The notes below the pieces were generated by a model. It saw nothing but the letters and a program-made list of their open reading frames with translations. It was not told the DNA's origin and searched no databases. The translations under genes were made by a program, and so were the position numbers. Positions 42,876 through 51,883 of a stretch of DNA of 64,000 nt are shown piece by piece (positions within the stretch are counted from its first letter, which is position 1; the number at the start of each line of letters is the position of its first letter). This stretch comes from Jiangella alba (GTDB taxonomy: Bacteria; Actinomycetota; Actinomycetes; Jiangellales; Jiangellaceae). The DNA lies in assembly GCF_900106035.1 (NCBI RefSeq), contig NZ_FNUC01000004.1, positions 310,001 to 374,000 on the forward strand. The letters are read 5' to 3'.

Positions 42876-44749
42876 TGGCCGACGGGCAGACCCCGCGGTC
42901 GAGGCGGCTGGCGTCGCCGATCCGCGAGTTCATCGCGACGCAGAGCTCCGGCGCCGTGGTGCTGCTGGCGGCCACCGTCGCGGCGCTGGTGTGGGCGAAC
43001 TCGCCGTGGCCGGACAGCTACGAGGAGTTCTGGCACACCGAGCTGTCGATCCGGCTCGGCGACGCGGAGTTGTCGCTGGACATCAGGCACTGGGTGAACG
43101 ACGGCCTGATGGCGCTGTTCTTCTTCGTCGTGGGGCTGGAGATCAGGCGCGAGTTCGACATGGGCGAGCTGCGCGAACGCAGCCGGGTCGCGACGCCGGT
43201 GCTGGCGGCGCTGGGCGGGATGGCGGTCCCGGCACTGCTGTACCTGGCCGTCAACGCCGGCGACTCGGCGGTACACGGCTGGGCGATCGTCATGGGGACG
43301 GACACCGCGTTCGCGCTCGGCGTGCTGGCGCTGGCCGGCAAGAGGGCGTCACCGCGGACGCGCACGTTCGTGCTGACGGCGGTGATCGTCGACGACGTGG
43401 TGGCGCTGACCATCATCGCCATCGCGTACTCCGAGGACGTCTCGCTCGCGGCGCTGGGCGTGGCCGTCACGCTGTTCGGCGTGGTGCTGGTGCTCAAGCA
43501 CAGCGGCGTGCGGCACGGCGTCCCGTACTTCATCGTCGGCTCCGGCATCTGGCTGGCCACGCTGGTCTCGGGCGTGCACGCGACGCTGGCCGGCATCGCG
43601 CTCGGCCTGATCGCGTCCGCCTTCCCGCCGTCGCGCGAGGACCTGGAGCGGGTCGGCGCGGTGTGGCGGCTGTTCCGCGAGCAGCCGGTGCCGGAGTACG
43701 CGCGGACGGCCAGCCGCACCCTCGCGACCGCGATCTCGCCGAACGAGCGGCTGCAGCACCTGTTCCACCCGTGGGCCAACTACCTGATCGTGCCGCTGTT
43801 CGCGCTGGCCAACGCCGGTCTGGTGATCAACGCCGACGTGCTGCGCGAGGCGGCGACGTCGCCGATCACACTGGGCATCGTGCTCGGGCTGGTGGTCGGC
43901 AAGCCGGTCGGCATCGTCGGCGTGACGTGGCTGGCCAGCCGGTTCGGGTTCCCGCTGACGGTGCCGTGGCCGCAGCTGATCGGCGCCGGGACGATCGGCG
44001 GCGTCGGGTTCACCGTGTCGCTGCTGATCGCCGGCATCGCGTTCGAGGGCCACCAGCTCGACGACGCCAAGCTCGGCATCCTCGCCGCGTCCGTCATCGC
44101 GACGGTGCTCTCGCTGCTGGTGTTCCGGCTGATCGGCCAGCTGCCGGGGCGGGCCCGGACGGCCGGGGAGGACCGGCTGGCCGCCCCGATCGTCGACCTC
44201 GCCGACCCGGTCGACCCGGAGGTCGACCACATCCGCGGCCCCGAGGACGGCCGCGTCACGCTGGTCGAGTACGGCGACTTCGAGTGCCCGTACTGCGGCC
44301 GGGCCGAGCCGGTGCTGCGCCAGCTGACCCAGGCCTTCGGCGACGACCTGACGTTCGTGTTCCGGCACCTGCCCCTCACCGACGTGCACGAGCACGCCCA
44401 GCTCGCCGCCGAGGCGGCCGAGGCGGCGGGCCGGCAGGGCCGGTTCTGGGAGCTGCACGACCTGCTGCTCACCCACCAGGACGCGCTCACCTACCCCGAC
44501 CTGCTGCGCTACGCCGACGATCTCGGCCTGGACGTCGACCGGTTCGCCCGCGACCTGTCGTCGCGGCACTTCGCCCTGCGCATCACCCGCGACGTCGAGA
44601 GCGCCGAGCAGAGCGGTGTCGCCGGCACCCCGACGTTCTTCGTCAACGGCCAGCGCCACCACGGGGCGTACGACCTCGAGTCGCTGCGCGCGGCGATCAC
44701 GCGCGAGCTGGGCGCGACCCGTTCCCAACGGCGCGATCCGGGTCCATGA
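42875..44749 (+). CDS. nhaA: Na+/H+ antiporter NhaA fused to a DsbA-like thioredoxin domain
   Basis: This 624-residue fusion has an NhaA antiporter (about 15-430) followed by a thioredoxin-fold domain (about 445-615). NhaA shows ALFFFVVGLEIRREF, the ion-binding Asp pair in TAVIVDDVVAL (D173/D174) and VPLFALANAGLVI. The thioredoxin domain has the active site C471-P-Y-C474 and the cis-Pro in GVAGTPTFFVNGQ. The C-terminus should be cytoplasmic if NhaA has 12 segments. The fusion occurs in many actinobacteria and suggests redox control of sodium or pH homeostasis. Confidence 0.94.
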   Translation: MADGQTPRSRRLASPIREFIATQSSGAVVLLAATVAALVWANSPWPDSYEEFWHTELSIRLGDAELSLDIRHWVNDGLMALFFFVVGLEIRREFDMGELRERSRVATPVLAALGGMAVPALLYLAVNAGDSAVHGWAIVMGTDTAFALGVLALAGKRASPRTRTFVLTAVIVDDVVALTIIAIAYSEDVSLAALGVAVTLFGVVLVLKHSGVRHGVPYFIVGSGIWLATLVSGVHATLAGIALGLIASAFPPSREDLERVGAVWRLFREQPVPEYARTASRTLATAISPNERLQHLFHPWANYLIVPLFALANAGLVINADVLREAATSPITLGIVLGLVVGKPVGIVGVTWLASRFGFPLTVPWPQLIGAGTIGGVGFTVSLLIAGIAFEGHQLDDAKLGILAASVIATVLSLLVFRLIGQLPGRARTAGEDRLAAPIVDLADPVDPEVDHIRGPEDGRVTLVEYGDFECPYCGRAEPVLRQLTQAFGDDLTFVFRHLPLTDVHEHAQLAAEAAEAAGRQGRFWELHDLLLTHQDALTYPDLLRYADDLGLDVDRFARDLSSRHFALRITRDVESAEQSGVAGTPTFFVNGQRHHGAYDLESLRAAITRELGATRSQRRDPGP

Positions 44750-44780
44750 TCGGTGCAGGCACATCCGAGGGGGGATCGCC

Positions 44781-45581
44781 GTGTCCACCGATCGTCGTCC
44801 CGTCGTCTTCGTCCACGGCCTCTGGCTGCACGCCGACTCGTGGAGTCCGTGGGTGGAGCTGTTCCGCGACTCCGGCTACGACGCCGAGGCTCCAGGCTGG
44901 CCCGGCGACAGCGCGTCCGCCGAAGAGACGCGGGCCCAGCCACAGCGGGTCGCCGGCGTCGGCATCGACGCCGTCGTCGACCACTACGCCGAGCTGATCC
45001 GCGCCCTGCCCATGCCGCCGATCCTCGTCGGCCACTCGTTCGGCGGGCTGATCGTGCAGCGCCTGCTCGGCGAGAACCTCGGTGCGGCGGCCGTCGCGCT
45101 CGACCCGGCGCCGATCAAGGGAGTCATCTACCTGCCGCCGTCGTCGCTTCGGGTCGCCTCGATCGCGCTGCGCAACCCGGCCAACCGGGGCCGCGCGGTC
45201 GCGCTGGACCGCGCCCAGTTCCGCTACGGCTTCGGCAACGCCCTCACCGAGCGCGAGTCCGACGAGCTGTTCGCCCGCTGGGCCATCCCGTCGCCCGGCC
45301 GGCCGCTGTTCGAGGCCGCCGTCGCCAACTTCAACCCGTCGTCGCCGGCCCGGGTCGACACCGGCAACGCCGGCCGCGGGCCGCTGCTGCTCACGCTCGG
45401 CGGCCGCGACCACACCGTCGCGCCGGCCATCGTCCGCACCACGGCGCGGCTCTACCGCAGGTCACCGGCGGTGACGGAGCTCCGGGAATACCCGGACCGC
45501 GGGCACAGCCTCGGCATCGACGCCGGGTGGCGGACCATCGCCGACGACGTTCTCGCCTGGCTGAAAGCGCGCGGCTTCTGA
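44781..45581 (+). CDS. Alpha/beta hydrolase
   Basis: This 266-residue hydrolase has the oxyanion HG in VFVHGLWLHADS, nucleophile elbow GHSFGG (Ser), acid Asp in LGGRDHTVAP and His in YPDRGHSLGID. The lid region (about 130-190) is typical of esterases. The GTG start follows GAGGGGGGATC. No signal peptide is present. The substrate is not predictable; it lies between nhaA and the two-component pair on the same strand. Confidence 0.92.
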   Translation: MSTDRRPVVFVHGLWLHADSWSPWVELFRDSGYDAEAPGWPGDSASAEETRAQPQRVAGVGIDAVVDHYAELIRALPMPPILVGHSFGGLIVQRLLGENLGAAAVALDPAPIKGVIYLPPSSLRVASIALRNPANRGRAVALDRAQFRYGFGNALTERESDELFARWAIPSPGRPLFEAAVANFNPSSPARVDTGNAGRGPLLLTLGGRDHTVAPAIVRTTARLYRRSPAVTELREYPDRGHSLGIDAGWRTIADDVLAWLKARGF

Positions 45582-45629
45582 CGCCGTACGCTGGTGGCAC
45601 CGACCGCTCGGCACCAGATGGAGGGGCAC

Positions 45630-47291
45630 GTGCCACGACAGGGACCTGTCTTGCTGACCGTCGAGGACGATCCGGCGGTGAGCCGGGCCATCGCCCGCGA
45701 CCTGCGGCGCCGCTACGGCGCCGACCACCGGGTCGTACGGTCGGAGACCGGGGCCGGTGCCCTCGAGGTGCTGCGTGAGCTGACGCTGCGCGGCGAGGCC
45801 ACCGCGCTGCTGCTGGCCGACTACCGCATGCCCGGCATGAACGGCATCGACTTCCTCGAACAGGCCATGGACGTCGTCCCGCAGGCGAAGCGGGTGCTGC
45901 TGACGGCGTACGCCGACACCCAGGCGGCCATCCGCGCCGTCAACGACATCGACCTCGACCACTACCTGGTCAAGCCGTGGGACCCGCCCGAGGAGCACCT
46001 CTACCCCGTCCTCGACGAGCTGCTGGAGGTGTGGGCGCGCGACAGCCGGCCCGGTTTCGAGGGCGTCACGCTGCTCGGGCACCAGTGGGCGGCCGAGACG
46101 CAGGACCTCAAGGAGTTCCTGACCAGCAACCAGGTGCCCTACCGCCACCTGCGCGGGCCCGACGGCGCGGCGCTGCAGGAGACCGCGAACATCCCCGACG
46201 ACGCGCTGCCAGCGGTCATCATGCCCGACGGCGTGGTGCTGACCTGCCCGCCGCTGCGCGACATCGCCGAGCGGCTGGGCCTGGCCACGACGGCCGGCAG
46301 CCCGCTCTACGACCTCGTCGTGGTCGGCAGTGGGCCGGCCGGGCTGGGCGCCGCGGTCTACGGCGCCAGCGAGGGCCTGCGCACGCTGCTGGTCGACCGC
46401 GCCGGCGTCGGCGGGCAGGCCGCCCGCAGCAGCCTGATCGAGAACTACCTCGGCTTCCCGCAGGGCGTCTCCGGCGCCGAACTGGCCCAGCGGGCCCGCG
46501 ACCAAGCCGTCCGCTTCGACGTCGAGATGCTCACCGCGGCCGCCGCCGTCGACGTCGTCGCGCAGGGCGAGGGCCGGGTCGTGCGCTTCGACGACGGCCA
46601 CGAGGTCACCGCCCACGCCGTCGTCATCGCCACCGGCGTCTGGTGGTCGCAGCTGCCGGCCGCGGGCGCCGACGACTTCGCCGGCCGCGGCATCTACTAC
46701 GGCGCGTCCGCCCACGAGGCGCCCGGCTGCAAGGGCGAGGACGTCTACATCGTCGGCGCCGCCAACTCCGCCGGCCAGGCCGCGCTGCACTTCGCCCAGT
46801 ACGCCAGCCGCGTCGTCATGCTGGTCCGCGGGCCCGACCTGCGGCTGCGGATGTCCGAGTACCTCGTCGGGCGCATCGAGAACGACCCGCGCATCGAGGT
46901 GCGCACGTGCACCGAGGTCACCGCCGCCGAGGGCGACGGCCGGCTGGAACGCATCGTCGTCACCGACACCCGCGACGGCGGTACCGAGTCGCTGCCGGCC
47001 ACGCGGCTGTTCGTGTTCATCGGCGCCGAGCCGCCCACCGCGTGGCTGGGCGAGGAATTCGCCCGCAACGACCGCGGTTTCCTCCTCACGGGGCCGGCGC
47101 TGCTCGACGCCGACGGACGGCCGCCGCGCGACTGGCCGCTGGCCCGCACCCCGTACCACCTGGAGTCCAGCGTCCCGGGCGTGTTCGTCGCCGGCGACGT
47201 CCGCGCCGAGTCGGTCAAGCGCGTGGCGTCCGCCGTCGGCGAGGGCGCCATGGCGGTGACGCTGGTGCACCGCTATCTGGAGGCGACGTGA
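45630..47291 (+). CDS. Response regulator fused to a thioredoxin-reductase-like flavoprotein
   Basis: This 553-residue signalling enzyme has a receiver domain (1-125; phospho-acceptor Asp64 in LLADYRMPG, Thr92, Lys115), a thioredoxin-like insert (about 145-220; HLRGPDGAALQE) and a two-dinucleotide flavoprotein (about 226-553; VVVGSGPAGLGAAVYGASEG, VYIVGAANSAGQAALHFA, VFVAGDVRAESVKRVAS). At the site of the redox CxxC the sequence is GASAHEAPGC, so the disulfide of thioredoxin reductase is missing. GGAGG is five bases before the GTG. It overlaps the sensor kinase gene by four bases (GTGA). Confidence 0.92.
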   Translation: MPRQGPVLLTVEDDPAVSRAIARDLRRRYGADHRVVRSETGAGALEVLRELTLRGEATALLLADYRMPGMNGIDFLEQAMDVVPQAKRVLLTAYADTQAAIRAVNDIDLDHYLVKPWDPPEEHLYPVLDELLEVWARDSRPGFEGVTLLGHQWAAETQDLKEFLTSNQVPYRHLRGPDGAALQETANIPDDALPAVIMPDGVVLTCPPLRDIAERLGLATTAGSPLYDLVVVGSGPAGLGAAVYGASEGLRTLLVDRAGVGGQAARSSLIENYLGFPQGVSGAELAQRARDQAVRFDVEMLTAAAAVDVVAQGEGRVVRFDDGHEVTAHAVVIATGVWWSQLPAAGADDFAGRGIYYGASAHEAPGCKGEDVYIVGAANSAGQAALHFAQYASRVVMLVRGPDLRLRMSEYLVGRIENDPRIEVRTCTEVTAAEGDGRLERIVVTDTRDGGTESLPATRLFVFIGAEPPTAWLGEEFARNDRGFLLTGPALLDADGRPPRDWPLARTPYHLESSVPGVFVAGDVRAESVKRVASAVGEGAMAVTLVHRYLEAT

Positions 47292-48706
47292 CCATGGGCA
47301 CGCCCATCGACGTCGAGGAGCTGCGCACGCTGTTCCTCTTCGAAGGCATGACGCCGGAGCAGCTGGCCGAGGTGAGGGCGAGCGGCGAGGTCCGCACGTA
47401 CCCGGCCGGCAGCACGGTCTACCGGGCCGGCGAGCCGTCGAACGCGCTGTGGGTGCTGCTCGACGGCACCCTGCGGCTGGTCCGGCACGCCGACGGCGAA
47501 GAGGTCGTCGTCAACGAGACCGACTACCGCGGCTCGTACGCCGGCGCCGTGCGCGCGTTCGCCACGTCGGCCGGCGCGGCCGCCTACCCCACCTCGCTGC
47601 ACGCCGTCACCGACTGCCGGTTCCTGCGCTACCCCGCCGACGATTTCGCCGCGTTCGTGCAGAAGTGGTTCCCCATGGCGGTGCACCTGTTCGACGGCCT
47701 GTACCTCGGCATCCGCACCACCGAGGCCACGGTGCGCCAGCGCGAGCACCTCGCCCAGCTGGGCACGCTGTCGGCGAACCTCGCGCACGAGCTGAACAAC
47801 CCCGCCGCGGCCACCGTCCGGGCCGCCGGGCAGCTGCGCGACCGCGTGGCGCACATGCGGCAGAAGCTCGGTCTCATCGCGTCCGGCCCGGTCGACCCGG
47901 AGATGATCTCCGGGCTGATGGCCATCCAGGAGCGCGCCGTCGAGATCGCCGCGAAGAAGCGCGACCCGCTCAGCCCGCTGCAGGAGAGCGACCTCGAGGA
48001 CGAGATGATCGACCATCTCGAAGACCTCGGCTTCGACCACGCCGTCGACGTCGCGCCCGTGTTCGTCGCCGCCGGTCTCGACACCACCTTCGTCGACGAC
48101 GTCGCCGCCGAGGTGGGCGACGCCCTGCCGTCCGCGCTGGCCTGGCTCGGCTACACGCTCGAGACCGAGGCGCTGATGGACGAGATCGAGGACGCCTCGA
48201 ACCGCATCTCGACGCTGGTCGCGTCGGTGAAGCAGTACACCCATCTCGACCAGGCCGCCCACCAGGAGGTCGACCTCCACCCGGGCCTCGACAGCACGCT
48301 GGTCATGCTGGGCCACAAGCTCGGCGAGATCGAGGTGCACCGCGACTACGACACCACGCTGCCGCCGGTGCCCGCGTTCGCCGCCGAGCTCAACCAGGTA
48401 TGGACCAATCTCATCGACAATGCCGTCGACGCGATGAAGGGCCACGGCACGCTCACCCTGCGCACCCACCTCGACGGCGACCACGCCGTCGTCGACGTCA
48501 CCGACACCGGGCGCGGCGTGCCCGAGGACGTGCGCGGCCGGCTGTTCGAGCCGTTCGTCACCACCAAGCCGATGGGCGAGGGCAGCGGGCTCGGGCTCGA
48601 CAACGCGAAGCGGATCATCGAGAAGCGGCACCGCGGGACGCTGACCTATACCACCGGCCCCGGCGGCACCACCTTCAGCGCCCGGCTGCCGCTGTCACCC
48701 GGCTGA
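47288..48706 (+). CDS. Cyclic-nucleotide-binding-domain sensor histidine kinase
   Basis: This 472-residue soluble kinase joins an N-terminal cyclic nucleotide-binding domain (about 10-130; LFLFEGMTPEQLAEV, GSTVYRAGEPSNALWVLLDG) to a histidine kinase. The H-box is LSANLAHELNNPAAA, N-box NLIDNAVDAM, G1 DTGRGVP and G2 GSGLGLDNAK. It has no membrane segment. The GTG overlaps the preceding response-regulator stop. It is the likely partner phosphorylating Asp64 of that protein; the ligand of the CNB domain could be a cyclic nucleotide or a redox cue. Confidence 0.92.
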   Translation: MTMGTPIDVEELRTLFLFEGMTPEQLAEVRASGEVRTYPAGSTVYRAGEPSNALWVLLDGTLRLVRHADGEEVVVNETDYRGSYAGAVRAFATSAGAAAYPTSLHAVTDCRFLRYPADDFAAFVQKWFPMAVHLFDGLYLGIRTTEATVRQREHLAQLGTLSANLAHELNNPAAATVRAAGQLRDRVAHMRQKLGLIASGPVDPEMISGLMAIQERAVEIAAKKRDPLSPLQESDLEDEMIDHLEDLGFDHAVDVAPVFVAAGLDTTFVDDVAAEVGDALPSALAWLGYTLETEALMDEIEDASNRISTLVASVKQYTHLDQAAHQEVDLHPGLDSTLVMLGHKLGEIEVHRDYDTTLPPVPAFAAELNQVWTNLIDNAVDAMKGHGTLTLRTHLDGDHAVVDVTDTGRGVPEDVRGRLFEPFVTTKPMGEGSGLGLDNAKRIIEKRHRGTLTYTTGPGGTTFSARLPLSPG

Positions 48707-48726
48707 CCTGGACCAATGGTCTAGCC

Positions 48727-48768
48727 GTTACCCCTCGTACGACTTTCTGTCACTTTGGTCCGATATGG
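48727..48768 (+). promoter_or_regulatory. Candidate promoter/PHO box of phoD
   Basis: GTTACCCCTCG (48727-48737) and GTCACTTTGGT (48749-48759) are 22 bases apart, resembling weak PHO-box units. TATGGT (48763-48768) could be the -10, nine bases before the GTG start. The PHO match is poor, so this is tentative. Confidence 0.35.
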
Positions 48769-48776
48769 TCGGCGGC

Positions 48777-51164
48777 GTGACCGAGGCTCGACTGAACAGA
48801 CGCACATTCCTCCAGCTCAGCGGCGTCAGCTCGGCCGCTCTCGCGTTGGGCGTCGCCGCGCCCGCGCAGGCGCTGGCCGCCGCCGAGGCGGAGAACGCAC
48901 AGGTGCCGGACGGGGTGTTCGGCCTCGGCGTGGCCTCGGGCGACCCGAGCACCGGCAGCGTGGTCCTGTGGACCCGGCTGGCGCCGCAGCCGCTGGCTCC
49001 CGACGGCCACGGCGGGATGCCGCCGCACCCGGTGCCGGTGCGCTACGAGGTGGCCACCGACGAGGCCTTCCGCCAGGTCGTCCGTCGAGGTGCCGCGGTC
49101 GCCTCGCCGGAACTCGCCCACTCCGTGCACCCGCAGGTCGACGGGCTCGACCCGGGGCGCGAGTACTACTACCGGTTCCACGTCGGGCGCCAGGTGAGCC
49201 CGACGGGGCGCACGAAGACGCTGCCCGCGGACGACGGCGCCACGTTCCGGTTCGCCACCGCCTCCTGCCAGGCCTGGTACCACGGCCACTTCACGGCGTA
49301 CCGGCACCTGGTCGCCGAAGACCTGGACGCGGTCGTGTTCCTCGGCGACTACATCTACGAGTACGGCATCACGTCGGCGAACCGGTGGCGTGCTGGCGCC
49401 GCCGTCGCGCCGGAGCACAGCGTCGAGATCCAGACGCTGGAGCAGTTCCGGCTGCGCTACTCGCTGTTCAAGACCGACCCGCACCTGCAGGCGGCGCACG
49501 CCAAGGCGCCGTGGATCGTCACCTGGGACGACCACGAGGTGCAGAACAACTACGGCGCGGACGGGTCGCAGTACGGCGTGCTGCCCGAGCACTTCGTGCA
49601 CCTGCGCGCCGTCGGCTACCGCGCGTTCTACGAGAACCTGCCGGTGTCGCTGTCGACCCTGCCGGAGGGCCCCGACAGCACGGTGTACCGCCGGTCCGGC
49701 GACGGCGGGCTGGTCCGCTTCCACGTCCTCGACACCCGGCAGTACCGCGACCCACTGCCCGTCGACGCGGCTGACCAGAACCGAGAGGACCGCACGATCC
49801 TCGGCGCCGACCAGGAGGCGTGGCTCTACGACGGGCTGGCCGCCTCGCCCGCGCGCTGGAACGTCATCGCCAACGGCGTCACCGTCGCGGCCATCACCAC
49901 GAACCGCACCGACCAGTGGGACGGCTACCCCGCCAACCGCCGCCGGCTGCTGGCCGCGATGCGCACCACGAACAACCCGGTCGTGCTCACCGGCGACATC
50001 CACAAGCACGTCGCGGCGGAGCTGAAGGCCGACTTCGGCGACCCTGCCTCGGCCACCGTCGGCGTCGAGCTGATCTGCACGTCGATCGCCTCCGACGGCG
50101 ACGGCGCGCCCACCGACGCCTACACGCCCGACTGGGTGCAGCACCCCTACGTCAAGCTCTACGACGGCCGCCGCGGCTACGTCCACGTCACGCTGACCGG
50201 CACGGCCATGACGTCGGAGTTCAAGATCGTGCCATGGGTCGAGGCCGACGCCGACGCCCCACTCGAGACCGTCGCCCGTTTCGTCACGCCGGCCGGGTGC
50301 GCCGGGTCTGGAGCGTCTCGCATGAGCGGCCGTCACGTCCGCACCGTCACGGGCCTGCGCGCGCAGGGCCGGCTCGGCAGCATCGTGCTGGACTGGACGC
50401 CGGTCCCCTGGGACACCGTCGTCGACCACTACGCGGTGTACGCCGCGGCCGACGCCGCCGACGTCGAGCCGAGCCCTCAGACGCTGCTCGCGAAGACCGT
50501 GTACCCGCACTTCGTGCACAGCGGCCTCGGCGGCAACGCCCGCCGGTTCGCCTACCGCGTCGTCACCGTCGACGCGGCCGGGGCGCGCAGCCGGCCGTCC
50601 GCGGCGCTCGCGGCCACCAGCCAGGTCTCGGTGACGACGTCCGGCACGCCGCTCGCGGTGGTCGGCGACTTCGACGGCAAGGGCCTGGAGTTCGCGCTGT
50701 CGCCCAACGGCTACAACCGTTACCCGGCGACCTTCCCCGACGGCGTCGACTTCCGCGTCGGCACGGACGCGCCGGGCACCGGCTGGAGCTACCTGCACCC
50801 GGGCCCGACGGACTCGTGGGCGGGCCGGCGCACCCACACGTTCCGGCTCCGGTTCGACCTGCCGTCCGTGCCGGCGGGCGAGGTGTGGCTGGCGATCTGG
50901 CTGATCGACAGCCACGCGACGACCCCCGGCTCCGCGGTCCTCGACGTCAACGCAGCGACGGTGGACCGGCTGCGGTTCGAGCGCGGCGCGACCCGCGGCT
51001 CGCTCGAGGGCGACACCACGGTGCCCGGCACCCGCCTGCGCCCGTCGTACCTCGAGCGGCCGCTGCCGTCCGGCCTGCTCGCGGCCGGCGAGAACGTCCT
51101 GACGCTGGTCAAGGACGAGGGGTCGTGGATCGCCTGGGACGCGATCGGCCTGTTCGCGACCTGA
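48777..51164 (+). CDS. phoD: Secreted alkaline phosphatase/phosphodiesterase PhoD with lyase-like C-terminal domain
   Basis: This Tat-exported (LNRRTFLQLSGVSSAALALG) 795-residue phosphatase has a PhoD N-terminal domain (about 45-140) and the metallophosphatase core (about 145-490). Metal ligands are in FATASCQAW, FLGDYIYEYG, TWDDHEVQNNYG and VLTGDIHKHVAAE. Two extra modules follow: a fibronectin-III-like unit (about 515-620) and a polysaccharide-lyase-family-4-type beta-sandwich (about 625-795, VWLAIWLIDSHATTPGSAVL). It releases phosphate from extracellular esters, perhaps on glycan-bound substrates. An ATG at 48765 is the alternative start. Confidence 0.92.
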   Translation: MTEARLNRRTFLQLSGVSSAALALGVAAPAQALAAAEAENAQVPDGVFGLGVASGDPSTGSVVLWTRLAPQPLAPDGHGGMPPHPVPVRYEVATDEAFRQVVRRGAAVASPELAHSVHPQVDGLDPGREYYYRFHVGRQVSPTGRTKTLPADDGATFRFATASCQAWYHGHFTAYRHLVAEDLDAVVFLGDYIYEYGITSANRWRAGAAVAPEHSVEIQTLEQFRLRYSLFKTDPHLQAAHAKAPWIVTWDDHEVQNNYGADGSQYGVLPEHFVHLRAVGYRAFYENLPVSLSTLPEGPDSTVYRRSGDGGLVRFHVLDTRQYRDPLPVDAADQNREDRTILGADQEAWLYDGLAASPARWNVIANGVTVAAITTNRTDQWDGYPANRRRLLAAMRTTNNPVVLTGDIHKHVAAELKADFGDPASATVGVELICTSIASDGDGAPTDAYTPDWVQHPYVKLYDGRRGYVHVTLTGTAMTSEFKIVPWVEADADAPLETVARFVTPAGCAGSGASRMSGRHVRTVTGLRAQGRLGSIVLDWTPVPWDTVVDHYAVYAAADAADVEPSPQTLLAKTVYPHFVHSGLGGNARRFAYRVVTVDAAGARSRPSAALAATSQVSVTTSGTPLAVVGDFDGKGLEFALSPNGYNRYPATFPDGVDFRVGTDAPGTGWSYLHPGPTDSWAGRRTHTFRLRFDLPSVPAGEVWLAIWLIDSHATTPGSAVLDVNAATVDRLRFERGATRGSLEGDTTVPGTRLRPSYLERPLPSGLLAAGENVLTLVKDEGSWIAWDAIGLFAT

Positions 51165-51238
51165 GCGCGACCAGCCTGGGCCCAATGTACGCGCAGATAT
51201 CGCCGGTGCGAGCGCGGAGCCGCCGGCTCGGGGACCGA

Positions 51239-51883
51239 TCAGCGCAGGACGCCCTCGTGCAGGGCGCGCAGGACGGCGTTGGTGCGGTCGCGGGCGCCCA
51301 GCTTGAGCAGGATCGTCGACACGTGGTTCTTGACCGTGCCCTCGGCGAGGAAGAGCGCGCCGGCGATCTCGCGGTTGCTGTAGCCCTCGGCGACCAGCCG
51401 CAGCACCTCGAGTTCCCGCTCGGTGAGCGGCTCCATCGGCGGCGCGCCGGCGCCCACGGGCGACGGGCCGGAGCGGATGGCCCGGAGGAGGCGCTCGGTG
51501 ATGGACGGCGCGACCAGCGTGCCGCCGGCGGCCAAGGCCTCGACGGCGCGGGTCAGCTGCTCCAGCGTGACGTCCTTGAGCAGGTAGCCGCGGGCCCCGG
51601 CGCGCAGCGCGTCGAGCACGAGGGTGTCGTCGTCGAACGTGGTGAGGACCAGGACGGGGATGTCGCAGCCGCGTTCGCGCAGCTGCTCCAGCGCCCAGAT
51701 GCCGTCGTGGCCCGGCATCCGCAGGTCCAGCAGGACGACGTCGGGCTGGGTCGCTTCGACGACGTCCAGGGCGGCGGCGCCGTCGCCGGCCTCGCCGGCC
51801 ACCTCGATGCCGGCGACGTCGAGCAGGGTGCGGATGCCCTGACGGACCAGCGTCTGGTCGTCGACCACCACGACGCGGGTCAT
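51239..51883 (-). CDS. NarL/LuxR-family response regulator
   Basis: This 214-residue response regulator has a receiver domain (VVVVDDQTLVRQGI; Asp52-region DVVLLDLRMPG; TTFDDDTLV; LLKDVT Lys) and a LuxR-type helix-turn-helix (LTERELEVLRLVAEGYSNRE, GTVKNHVSTILLKL). It overlaps its kinase gene by four bases (ATGA). It probably controls the divergent ABC exporter genes, the common arrangement for this class of system. Confidence 0.95.
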   Translation of the reverse strand: MTRVVVVDDQTLVRQGIRTLLDVAGIEVAGEAGDGAAALDVVEATQPDVVLLDLRMPGHDGIWALEQLRERGCDIPVLVLTTFDDDTLVLDALRAGARGYLLKDVTLEQLTRAVEALAAGGTLVAPSITERLLRAIRSGPSPVGAGAPPMEPLTERELEVLRLVAEGYSNREIAGALFLAEGTVKNHVSTILLKLGARDRTNAVLRALHEGVLR

